Made by a program: the position numbers and the translations under genes. Positions 8,428 through 15,430 of a stretch of 16,481 nt of DNA are shown piece after piece. Source of the stretch: Bacteroidota bacterium. Its GTDB lineage: Bacteria; Bacteroidota; Bacteroidia; Chitinophagales; Chitinophagaceae. The number at the start of each line of letters is the position of its first letter. Position 1 is the stretch's first letter. The notes under the pieces are model-generated. The model was not told the DNA's origin. It did not search any database and saw only the letters and a list, made by a program, of their open reading frames with translations. Location: positions 1 through 16,481 of the forward strand of contig CANHNT010000011.1 of the NCBI GenBank assembly GCA_947461985.1. Reading direction: 5' to 3'.

Positions 8428-8974
8428 AATCTATTCCTGTAAAATCGGTATTTATAAATGGGTGGTTATTATCTCTTTCAGATAAATTAGTAATTTCTAA
8501 AGGCAAATTTAGTTGAATTTTTGGATCATCAAATTTTATCCCTCCTTCATATTTAGAATTATAAAATGAAGAATGGAAATAAATTAACGCAGTGTTTTCT
8601 TTTAATGTTTGAAATGCATGACCCACTCCAGGAGGTAGAAGCAACATCGTATGATTATCTTCTGATAATTCAATTGAAAATGATTTGAATAAAGTCGAAG
8701 AGTTTTTTCTTAAATCTACACCAAAATCCAAAACACTACCTTGTAAACATCGAATCAATTTCCATTCTGCAAAGGCTCCAAATTGGTAGTGAATTCCTCT
8801 AAAACTGCCTTTTTCTTTTGTAAATGACTGATTAACCTGTTTGCAGGAAAAAGGAATTCCAGCTTTACTAAATTCTTCTTCACAAAACAATCTTGCAAAA
8901 GCACCTCTATTATCTATGTAAGGTGATAGAGTTACTTTGAAAATTCCTTTAATATATTGCTCTTCAAAAATCAT
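8417..8974 (-). CDS. RmlC-type dTDP-4-dehydro-6-deoxysugar 3,5- (or 3-/5-) epimerase
   Basis: A 185-residue cupin of the RmlC family, which epimerises NDP-4-keto-6-deoxyglucose at C3 and/or C5. The active site is intact. The general base is H62 in FRGIHYQ (59-64). Its partner is D168 in LSERD (164-168). A tyrosine, Y138 in the SSFYNSKYEGG segment, stands where the catalytic acid is found. DNRGAFAR (21-28) and LPPGVGHAFQ (113-122) are the usual sugar-nucleotide and fold signatures, and IKFDDP (146-151) is the late family motif. Length is normal (about 180-200). It is the first gene of a five-gene operon and overlaps the C-methyltransferase start by 11 bases. Because its neighbours make a C-methylated sugar rather than rhamnose (no rmlA, rmlB or rmlD next to it), it may be a mono-epimerase like EvaD/NovW, so I give no rmlC symbol. 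Confidence 0.9.
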   Translation of the reverse strand: MIFEEQYIKGIFKVTLSPYIDNRGAFARLFCEEEFSKAGIPFSCKQVNQSFTKEKGSFRGIHYQFGAFAEWKLIRCLQGSVLDFGVDLRKNSSTLFKSFSIELSEDNHTMLLLPPGVGHAFQTLKENTALIYFHSSFYNSKYEGGIKFDDPKIQLNLPLEITNLSERDNNHPFINTDFTGIDYEM

Positions 8975-9126
8975 TTATTATTAATTTGTAAAGTTAAACT
9001 CTAAATATGATATGTTGAAATAAAAATAAAAATCCAAAGATCGTCGTGTTAGAAGAAAATAATTTTTAATATTTGTACTAAATTTATTAAATTATAAAAA
9101 CAAATTTTATGGCTTACTATTGTAAA

Positions 9127-9133
9127 AAGGAAA
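9127..9133 (+). promoter_or_regulatory. Shine-Dalgarno-like site of the flippase gene
   Basis: AAGGAAA ends 8 bases before the ATG at 9142. It is one of the few recognisable ribosome-binding sites in a window where most starts have none, and it supports this start. The 167-base gap to the divergent epimerase gene holds no small gene that I can see. Confidence 0.4.
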
Positions 9134-9141
9134 TATAAATT

Positions 9142-10668
9142 ATGGGAATTATTAAACGGCAAGGGTTGAAATCTAGCATTGTAAATTATGCAGGGGTTTT
9201 AATAGGCGTATTGTTTTTCAATTTTGTTTTTCCTAATATTGTTAATGCAAAGGATTTAGGGTTAATTAATTTACTTCGAAATTTAATGTATGTATTTGCT
9301 ACAATCCCTGCTTTGGGGCTAGGACATATTTTGTTAAATTATTATGCTAGTTGGAAATCCGAAAAATTGAAAAAATCATTTAATGGTTTTGCAATCCTTG
9401 CAATGATTATTTCCATGTTGGTTTTTGTTGTTTTGTTTATATTATTTAAACCGGTAGTAATAAATTATTATCAAGCCCAATCACCAATTTTTACGCCTTA
9501 TTACTATGCAATTATACCCCTTGTCTTTTTATATATTTTTAATCAATATTTTGAACTTTATAGTTTAGTTAATTTTAGATCTGCCTTTCCGGCATTTTTA
9601 CGGGAAGTTATTTCAAGAGTTTTATTGATTGTATTATTTTACTTATACATATCCCATTTTTTATCTCAAAAAGGGTTAGTTGTTGGCTTAATTGTTAGCT
9701 ACATGATTCCATTTTTAGCGATCGTTTTTTATGCTGTCAAGATACTAAAATGGCGTGCAGGTTCTTTTAAAAGTTATATTCAAAAAGAAAATGTGACTGA
9801 TGAGCTAAAATATGGTAGCGGAATGTTATTATTGACTATTTTTACCAGTGTTTCAAATTTTTTAGATGGCATCATTTTACCAGCTTATTTAGGGTTAGAA
9901 GTATTAGGAATTTATACGCCAGCACTCGTATTAGGACAAATGATTCAAGTTCCCTATAGGGCTATTTCACTCATTTCGATTCCTGTTTTACGTGAGGCAA
10001 TTACGCAAAAAGATGTTGTGAAATTAAAGATGCTAAACAATAGCTTAGGCATCAATTTGTTTTTAATTGGATGCTTTTTATTTACTTTGTTAATTATTAA
10101 TTCAGAGGCCATTTTTTCTTTAATTCCGGCAAAATATTCGGCAGCAAAAAATGTTTTATTGATCGTTGGCGCTGGCAGACTTATTGATATGGCTTTTGGG
10201 CTAAATTCTGAAATTATAACGTATTCAAACGACTATAAATACATTGTTCGACTTTCGGGCTTAATGATGACAATGACTGTGATTTTAAATATTTTATTAA
10301 TTCCAATTTATGGAATGGATGGTGCAGCGTTGGCAGTGTCTATTTCGTTAATTGTTTTTAATTTATTAAAAACCTACATCATCTATAAAAAATATAACTT
10401 CCATTGTTTTAGTAAGCACTATTTAACTTTAATAGCGATTACAATTTCAGTTATTGGTATTTTATATTTTATACCATACATAAATTTTTTAGACCGGCAC
10501 ATGTTTTTTAATCCAATTTTAAACATTGCATTTAAATCAATCATCGGGGTAGTTTTATTTTTAATTCCAACTTATTATTTCAATATTTCAACCGATTTTA
10601 ATGATTTTTTTAAGTTAGTCATTTCAGGAAAAATATTAAAAGGTGGGCATAAAATGGAAAATTTGTAA
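9142..10668 (+). CDS. Wzx-like oligosaccharide flippase (MOP/PST family)
   Basis: A 508-residue, highly hydrophobic protein with roughly 12-14 membrane helices, the layout of polysaccharide-biosynthesis flippases that move lipid-linked oligosaccharides across the inner membrane. The first helix starts soon after a basic N-terminus (about residues 14-33). A loop with KDLGLINLLRNL (36-47) follows, the short amphipathic stretch typical of this family before helix 2. A basic loop sits around residues 205-225, and a second half repeats the fold, as in MATE-like proteins. It is transcribed divergently from the deoxysugar operon across a 167-base gap and runs head-on into the diaphorase gene with only 9 bases between the stops. 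In context it could export the glycan carrying the modified deoxysugar; substrate specificity cannot be read from sequence. Such genes are diverse, so the call is at family level. Confidence 0.88.
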   Translation: MGIIKRQGLKSSIVNYAGVLIGVLFFNFVFPNIVNAKDLGLINLLRNLMYVFATIPALGLGHILLNYYASWKSEKLKKSFNGFAILAMIISMLVFVVLFILFKPVVINYYQAQSPIFTPYYYAIIPLVFLYIFNQYFELYSLVNFRSAFPAFLREVISRVLLIVLFYLYISHFLSQKGLVVGLIVSYMIPFLAIVFYAVKILKWRAGSFKSYIQKENVTDELKYGSGMLLLTIFTSVSNFLDGIILPAYLGLEVLGIYTPALVLGQMIQVPYRAISLISIPVLREAITQKDVVKLKMLNNSLGINLFLIGCFLFTLLIINSEAIFSLIPAKYSAAKNVLLIVGAGRLIDMAFGLNSEIITYSNDYKYIVRLSGLMMTMTVILNILLIPIYGMDGAALAVSISLIVFNLLKTYIIYKKYNFHCFSKHYLTLIAITISVIGILYFIPYINFLDRHMFFNPILNIAFKSIIGVVLFLIPTYYFNISTDFNDFFKLVISGKILKGGHKMENL

Positions 10669-10677
10669 TCAACTTTT

Positions 10678-12333
10678 TTATTGAATATATTCCCTCAACT
10701 CTTCTTCAAAATACATTAATGCATTTTTAATTGGTAAAGGCAAACCACCTCCAAGTGCACAAAGAGAGCCGATTTCCATCGTTTCTAACAAGTCAGTTAA
10801 AAGCGTTTTATCAATTTTGTAATCTGTGTTTATGGCTTTGTCAAATAGCTCTTTTCCTCTGGTGCTTCCTAGCCTGCACGGGAAACATTTGCCACAACTT
10901 TCATGTGCAGTAAATTCAAATAAATGATGTAAATATTTGACCAATGGAAATGCTTGAGGTATACAAACCACCGATGCGTGCCCTAATAAAAAACCATTTT
11001 CTTGAAACGATTCAAATGTAATATTCAACTCATTAATTTTTGAGATAGGAACCAAACCACCTAGTGGTCCACCAATGTGCATGGCTTTAATAGTTGATTT
11101 AAAACCCTGTCCTAAATCTTCAATAACAGTTTTTAATGGCGTACCCATATCAACTTCATAAATGCCTGGGCGATTAAAAAAACTATCTAACGAAACTAAT
11201 TTTGTACCGGTAGATTTTCCTTTCCCGATGCCAGCAAATTTATTTCCTCCTTCATTTAATATAAAAGGAATGCAAGCCAACGTTTCTACATTATTAACAA
11301 CGGTTGGTTTGTTAAAAAGCCCTACTTGCGCAGGATATGGAGGACGAACTCTAACTTCTGGTCGTTGACCTTCTATGCTGGAAAGCAAGGCGGTTTCTTC
11401 TCCACAAATGTAGGCACCTTGTGCATGAATGACTTTGAAATCAAACGAAAAGTTAGAACCTAAAATAGTTGAGCCTAGTAATTTTTTCTCGTATAATTTT
11501 TTTATTTCAGCTTCGCAAATGGCAATACTTTCTGGATATTCTCCACGAATGTAAAGCACACCCCAACGAGCGCCAATCATATATCCAGCCAACATCATTC
11601 CTAATAAAACCGAATGGGGTTGATGTTCTAAAAGATAACGATCGCTGTAAGCACCTGGATCTCCTTCATCGGCATTGCAAACCACATACTTTGTATCACT
11701 GGGTGTATTTTTACAACTTTCAAATTTAAAAGCAGTAGGAAAACCTGCGCCACCTCTGCCTCTTAAGCCACTTACTTTTAATTCTGCTAATAATTCCTCT
11801 GGAGTTTTTTGCAACGTAGTTTTTAATAATGCATAATATTCATCAATGTTTGTAAAAGCATTTGTCAAAACTTTTGTTCCATAATTTCCTATATAATAAT
11901 TATCCTGATTTGCATTATCTGACATCTGACATCCCACATCTGACATCTCTGAAACAGCATTGCCTGAGTAATTTTTCCCATCAAAATGAAAAGCGCTTCC
12001 TTCATGACAACGACCCAAACAATACATTGTTCCAATTTCATCTTCGTTGAAATTTTGTTTCAATGTGTCGGTCAATGCATCTTGGGTTCCAGCACACATG
12101 CAGGCACTGCCATTGCACACATACACTTTTTTCCCTTTATTTTCAGGTCGAGTAAAATCATAAAACGTAGCAGTGCCATAGGTATTGGCTTTGCCTAATA
12201 AAAATTCTTTGGCAAGTCTTTCGGTTTCTTCAACAGTCAAGGTGCCCGTTTCTTTTGCCGCATCTCCTATTTTTTCAAATAAATTTTCGGTTAACCCTTT
12301 TCGTCCTGAAAGTTCGCTGATGTTAAATGACAT
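10678..12333 (-). CDS. Fused NuoE-NuoF NAD(P)H diaphorase subunit (FdsB/HoxF-like)
   Basis: A 551-residue flavo-iron-sulfur protein that passes electrons between NAD(H) and a partner enzyme. Residues 1-125 form a NuoE-like thioredoxin-fold domain with a complete 2Fe-2S site (C73, C78, C105, C109). Residues from about 150 form a NuoF-like domain. It has the NADH-binding GLRGRGGAGFPT (189-200), FMN-binding CNADEGDPGAYSDR (219-232), GAYICGEETALL (306-317), an SLBB-like part, and the 4Fe-4S ligands C480, C483, C486 and C525. This fusion is that of formate dehydrogenase beta (FdsB) and hydrogenase diaphorase (HoxF), not of respiratory complex I, where E and F are separate. No alpha subunit, hydrogenase or other Nuo gene lies next to it. 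The linker between the domains carries a 7-base tandem repeat (residues 128-139) of probable recent origin. A poor -7-like box (TACTTTCG on the coding strand) lies about 20 bases ahead of the ATG. Confidence 0.9.
   Translation of the reverse strand: MSFNISELSGRKGLTENLFEKIGDAAKETGTLTVEETERLAKEFLLGKANTYGTATFYDFTRPENKGKKVYVCNGSACMCAGTQDALTDTLKQNFNEDEIGTMYCLGRCHEGSAFHFDGKNYSGNAVSEMSDVGCQMSDNANQDNYYIGNYGTKVLTNAFTNIDEYYALLKTTLQKTPEELLAELKVSGLRGRGGAGFPTAFKFESCKNTPSDTKYVVCNADEGDPGAYSDRYLLEHQPHSVLLGMMLAGYMIGARWGVLYIRGEYPESIAICEAEIKKLYEKKLLGSTILGSNFSFDFKVIHAQGAYICGEETALLSSIEGQRPEVRVRPPYPAQVGLFNKPTVVNNVETLACIPFILNEGGNKFAGIGKGKSTGTKLVSLDSFFNRPGIYEVDMGTPLKTVIEDLGQGFKSTIKAMHIGGPLGGLVPISKINELNITFESFQENGFLLGHASVVCIPQAFPLVKYLHHLFEFTAHESCGKCFPCRLGSTRGKELFDKAINTDYKIDKTLLTDLLETMEIGSLCALGGGLPLPIKNALMYFEEELREYIQ
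11917..11951. repeat. 7-base tandem repeat inside the diaphorase coding region
   Basis: Five adjoining 7-base units with consensus ATCTGAC on the plus strand. Units 1, 2 and 4 are exact, unit 3 reads ATCCCAC and unit 5 ATCTCTG. It encodes residues 128-139 of the NuoE-NuoF fusion, exactly in the linker between the two domains. Because 7 is not a multiple of 3, gain or loss of one unit shifts the frame. I translated both other frames just after the repeat: one meets a stop at once and the other about ten codons on, so a one-unit change would leave only the NuoE-like domain. I saw no other copy of this repeat in the window. Confidence 0.8.
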
Positions 12334-12433
12334 AAAATAAATTGTTTGACGAAAGTAATATAAATATTTTTTTAAACCTAAGCATTAAAAAATCTTAAAT
12401 TAAATAATTTAAAATCTAAATCAGTGCCTTTTT

Positions 12434-12946
12434 TTATAGTTTATGTACAAATTCGATCGCTTTTTTTAATCGTTCATTTTCATTTCCGTTAATTATCAGA
12501 AAAGGCTTTTTTGTTGATTCAACAATTTCTTTATACAGATTAAAAAAATATTTTCTATCATTTTCTTCTGGGTTTTCTCTCAAAGGATCGTCTATCCAAG
12601 GAATGTCTGGAGACATTAATAAATAGGCATCATAATTTTGCTTTGCAATCAAATTTAAAATCCGAATATCACAAGCGTTGTATTTGTGTTCACTCCAAAC
12701 TTTAATCACATACAAATCAGTATCACAAAATAAATAGTTGTTCGATTGAGTTAATAATTTATTTTCTAATACAATTTGTCCTTGTGCAATTGCAAGTAAA
12801 TCGGCTTGATGATATACCCTGTTTAAATTTTCAATATATTCTCTTGCATATTCTGGAACCCATTGGGTATGATAATAGTCGGCAAGCATTTCGCTCAATG
12901 TGCTTTTGCCTGTACTTTCTCCTCCAATGATGACTATTTTTTTCAT
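12434..12946 (-). CDS. NadR-like P-loop kinase (probable ribosylnicotinamide kinase)
   Basis: A 170-residue ATP-binding protein matching the C-terminal kinase domain of NadR (AAA_28 type), which phosphorylates nicotinamide riboside to NMN in NAD salvage. It has a Walker A GGESTGKS (8-15), the NadR-like WVPEYAREY (29-37), an acidic strand end LFCDTDLYV (72-80) in the Walker B position, and PWIDDPLRENP (116-126), matching the NadR substrate-lid region with its conserved Arg. The regulator and NMN adenylyltransferase parts of full NadR are missing; stand-alone kinases of this type are common in Bacteroidota, often beside a PnuC transporter. No pnuC is seen here. It lies 100 bases upstream of the diaphorase gene on the same strand, perhaps co-transcribed, which is suggestive since the diaphorase uses NAD. 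It is divergent from the VWA gene. The family is clear; the exact substrate is inferred. Confidence 0.82.
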   Translation of the reverse strand: MKKIVIIGGESTGKSTLSEMLADYYHTQWVPEYAREYIENLNRVYHQADLLAIAQGQIVLENKLLTQSNNYLFCDTDLYVIKVWSEHKYNACDIRILNLIAKQNYDAYLLMSPDIPWIDDPLRENPEENDRKYFFNLYKEIVESTKKPFLIINGNENERLKKAIEFVHKL

Positions 12947-12963
12947 CTAACCGTTTTGTATTA

Positions 12964-12971
12964 CAAAGATA
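12964..12971 (-). promoter_or_regulatory. Probable -7 box of the NadR-like kinase gene
   Basis: On the minus strand TATCTTTG matches the Bacteroidota -7 consensus TAnnTTTG exactly and lies 17 bases ahead of the ATG at 12946, which would give a leader of only about 10-14 bases. The expected TTG about 19 bases further upstream is not present; only CTTT is found there, so the match is half complete. Confidence 0.35.
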
Positions 12972-13077
12972 TCAATTTTAAAAAATGTTAAAGAAAATAA
13001 AATATTAAAATGGTTTATGGAAATTAATGAAAGACTACATCTACTAAATATTAATTCTTCATTAAAAATAAAATATC

Positions 13078-14499
13078 ATGAAATCAAAAACACTTTTTAC
13101 GATGCTTACAATGATTGGTTTAGCCTCTATTGTTACTTTATCTTCTTTTTATAAAACAACAAATCAGACAGAAGATATACCTGATGCAGACGAGGCTATT
13201 TCGTATAAATCGAACAGCAAACAAACCACTCAATTAGGAAACTTAACTTTATCAACTGCATTTGAAAACGATTATTATACCAACAACAATCGAGAAGGGA
13301 ATTTTTATGTAGAATTAAAAGCCAATAAATATAATGGGAATCATGAGACGCACACCCCATTAAATATTTCTGTTGTTATAGACAGAAGTGGCTCAATGGC
13401 TGGAGATAAAATGCAAAATGCAAAGAAAGCTGCAAAATATATTGTAGATCAATTAAGCGGTGATGACTATTTATCTGTGGTGATATATGATGGCGAAATT
13501 ACTTTATTACAACCAACTATTTCTGTAACCAATAAACAATCCATTAAAAGTAAAATTGATGCAATCACTGACCGAGGAGGCACCAATTTAATGGGTGGTG
13601 CCATGAAAGGGTATGAAGAAGTAAAACGTTTTTATAAATCTGGATATATTAATCGAGTACTTTTATTAAGCGATGGACAAGCCAATGAAGGAATTACAGA
13701 TCCTAAACAAATTGAAAAAATTGTTCGTACACAAAACAAAGAAAATGGCATTTCAATTTCTACATTTGGTTTAGGAAATGATTACAATGAAGACTTGATG
13801 ACAGCAATGGCCGAAACAGGGACTGGAAATTATTACTTCATCAATGATGCAGAAAAAATAGCCTCTATTTTTAAAAAAGAACTAAATGGATTAATGGAAG
13901 TAGTTGCACAAAATACAACGCTTAGTATTACTGTTCCTGATTTTGTGAATATAGAAAAAGTATATGGTTATAAATATGATCAAGTTGGCAATCAATTGAC
14001 CATTCATGTACACGATATTTTTTCGGAAGAAACGAAAGGAGTTTTAATAAGATATCGTATTCAAAATGGCAATAATTCGGCTGTGAAATTTAATGCAAAA
14101 GCAAATTATGTTGATGCGTTAAATAAAGAAAATAAAATGTTAGCAACTAGCAATAAGGTGTCTTTTACCAATCAATTATCAGTTTATAACGATTACTTTA
14201 ATGAGTGGGCATCGGCACAAGTAGCCTTATATGTGAGCAATGAAAAATTAGAAATAGCTATGAAAGAAGTTGATAAAGGCAATTATCAACAAGCAAGAGC
14301 AATTGTTCAAGAAAACACGATTTATATGTCCAGAAAATCTAAATTAATTGACAAGTCACCTGAATTAAAAAGAGCAACTGAAAATAATAGTGCGTATGAT
14401 GAAAATATAAAAAATGTAGAAGCTATGCCCGAAGCGGATGTAAAATATTTGCAAAAGTCTACAAAGAGTGAAAACTATTTGATTAGAAATAAGAGGTAA
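13078..14499 (+). CDS. Secreted von Willebrand factor A domain protein
   Basis: A 473-residue exported protein with a metal-dependent VWA domain, of unknown specific role. The N-terminus (MKSKTLFTM, then a hydrophobic run to about residue 23) looks like a signal peptide or anchor, with no lipobox cysteine. A beta-rich stretch (about 50-95) leads into the VWA domain (about 96-270). Its MIDAS ligands are all present: D102-x-S104-x-S106 in DRSGSM, T169 in GGTNL and D199 in LLSDGQANEG. A second beta domain (about 280-365) follows, then a helical, charged C-terminus (about 370-473) with SKLIDKSPELKRA. The layout resembles the YfbK-like VWA proteins of Gram-negative bacteria. It stands alone: divergent from the NadR-like kinase (131-base gap) and convergent with prmC (34-base gap). 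No protease, MoxR ATPase or secretion partner is adjacent. A protein-binding or adhesive role in the periplasm or on the surface is plausible only. Confidence 0.85.
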   Translation: MKSKTLFTMLTMIGLASIVTLSSFYKTTNQTEDIPDADEAISYKSNSKQTTQLGNLTLSTAFENDYYTNNNREGNFYVELKANKYNGNHETHTPLNISVVIDRSGSMAGDKMQNAKKAAKYIVDQLSGDDYLSVVIYDGEITLLQPTISVTNKQSIKSKIDAITDRGGTNLMGGAMKGYEEVKRFYKSGYINRVLLLSDGQANEGITDPKQIEKIVRTQNKENGISISTFGLGNDYNEDLMTAMAETGTGNYYFINDAEKIASIFKKELNGLMEVVAQNTTLSITVPDFVNIEKVYGYKYDQVGNQLTIHVHDIFSEETKGVLIRYRIQNGNNSAVKFNAKANYVDALNKENKMLATSNKVSFTNQLSVYNDYFNEWASAQVALYVSNEKLEIAMKEVDKGNYQQARAIVQENTIYMSRKSKLIDKSPELKRATENNSAYDENIKNVEAMPEADVKYLQKSTKSENYLIRNKR

Positions 14500-14533
14500 C
14501 TTTTTGTTTTATGTAAATAATACTAACTGAAAA

Positions 14534-15382
14534 TTAAATGCTAAAAATTGCTTTAATTATTCTATCATTTTCATACATGTCTTTTTTTAGTTCAGTATGA
14601 AAACCGTTATTTTTACATAAATTAAAAACATCTTCTGCATAATCTTGATGGGTTTCAAAAAAAAGAAACCCATCTTTTTTTAAATTATTTTTTGCAAATG
14701 AAATAATCGATTTGTAAAACTGCAAGGGATCTTTATTGGTCACAAACAAAGCTTCGTGTGGTTCATAAGCAGTTACTCTTGTGCTCATTGCTGTTTTTTC
14801 AGTCTCTAAAATGTATGGAGGATTTGAAACGATGACATCAAATTTTTCTGAAAATGTATGAAATAAATTTAAAATATCATCTTGAAAAAAATCGATTTCA
14901 ACTTGGTATTTTTTTGCATTTTGAATGGCAACCTCAATTGTTTTTTGATTGATGTCCATTGCTAATATTTCGGACTTTTGCAATGCCGATTTTAAATAAA
15001 TAGGAATACATCCACTGCCCGTTCCAATATCTATTATAAATGAATTTTGATTATTTTTTTCTTTCAATGTTTCCAAAATCCACAGTACTAATTCCTCTGT
15101 TTCAGGACGAGGAATAAGTGTGTTTTCGGTTACGTTTAATTTAAATTTTCCGAACCATTCATAGCCTAAAATATATTGAATTGGTTTGTGCATTTTTAAG
15201 TCAGCAATAATTGAATTTAATGCTTCATCGTTTAAATCTACTGCTTGATTACCTAATAAATCTAGTTTTGAAAGCCCTGTTAGATGTTCTGTAATTCTAG
15301 AAAAAAGCTCTTCAGCTTCACCTTCATCAAGCACAATTGCACATTGTTCAAAAAAATATTTTTTAGCTTCCCATAAATTCAT
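14534..15382 (-). CDS. prmC: Peptide chain release factor N5-glutamine methyltransferase
   Basis: PrmC (HemK) methylates the glutamine of the GGQ motif in release factors 1 and 2, in the cytoplasm, for efficient translation termination. With the start at 15382 the protein has 282 residues, close to the 277 of E. coli. A helical N-terminal domain (1-75) recognises the release factor. IPRPETEELV (90-99) is the conserved entry to the SAM domain, motif I is DIGTGSGCIP (118-127), and NPPY (187-190) is the catalytic signature that holds the glutamine amide. EPHEAL (207-212) is also typical. An ATG 45 bases further upstream (15427) would add 15 hydrophobic residues unlike the family and would leave only 3 bases before the divergent lipoprotein start, so I chose the inner ATG. 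The gap of 48 bases is then shared by two divergent genes. Function is confident by motif. Confidence 0.93.
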   Translation of the reverse strand: MNLWEAKKYFFEQCAIVLDEGEAEELFSRITEHLTGLSKLDLLGNQAVDLNDEALNSIIADLKMHKPIQYILGYEWFGKFKLNVTENTLIPRPETEELVLWILETLKEKNNQNSFIIDIGTGSGCIPIYLKSALQKSEILAMDINQKTIEVAIQNAKKYQVEIDFFQDDILNLFHTFSEKFDVIVSNPPYILETEKTAMSTRVTAYEPHEALFVTNKDPLQFYKSIISFAKNNLKKDGFLFFETHQDYAEDVFNLCKNNGFHTELKKDMYENDRIIKAIFSI

Positions 15383-15430
15383 TCTGCAAAAGAAGTAAAA
15401 AAATATTAATTTCAATTTTAAATTCATTTT

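Noticed and set aside
9115..9122. TACTATTG as a -7 box for the flippase gene
   Set aside because: One mismatch, no TTG at the right distance upstream, and it would give a very short leader; not better than chance in this AT-rich gap.
11917..11951. The short repeat as a CRISPR array
   Set aside because: The units are 7 bases long, adjoin without spacers, and lie inside a coding region; no cas gene is near.
10678..12333. Respiratory complex I operon
   Set aside because: NuoE and NuoF are fused here and no other nuo gene follows, so this is the FdsB/HoxF-like form.
12434..14499. A MoxR-type ATPase plus VWA chaperone or defence pair
   Set aside because: The ATPase is an NadR-type P-loop kinase without MoxR/AAA+ sensor or arginine-finger motifs, the genes are divergent, and the VWA protein carries a signal peptide, so they would be in different compartments.
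15383..15427. N-terminal 15-residue extension of PrmC from the ATG at 15427
   Set aside because: The extension is hydrophobic and unlike the family, which begins near the second methionine, and it would nearly abut the divergent lipoprotein start.
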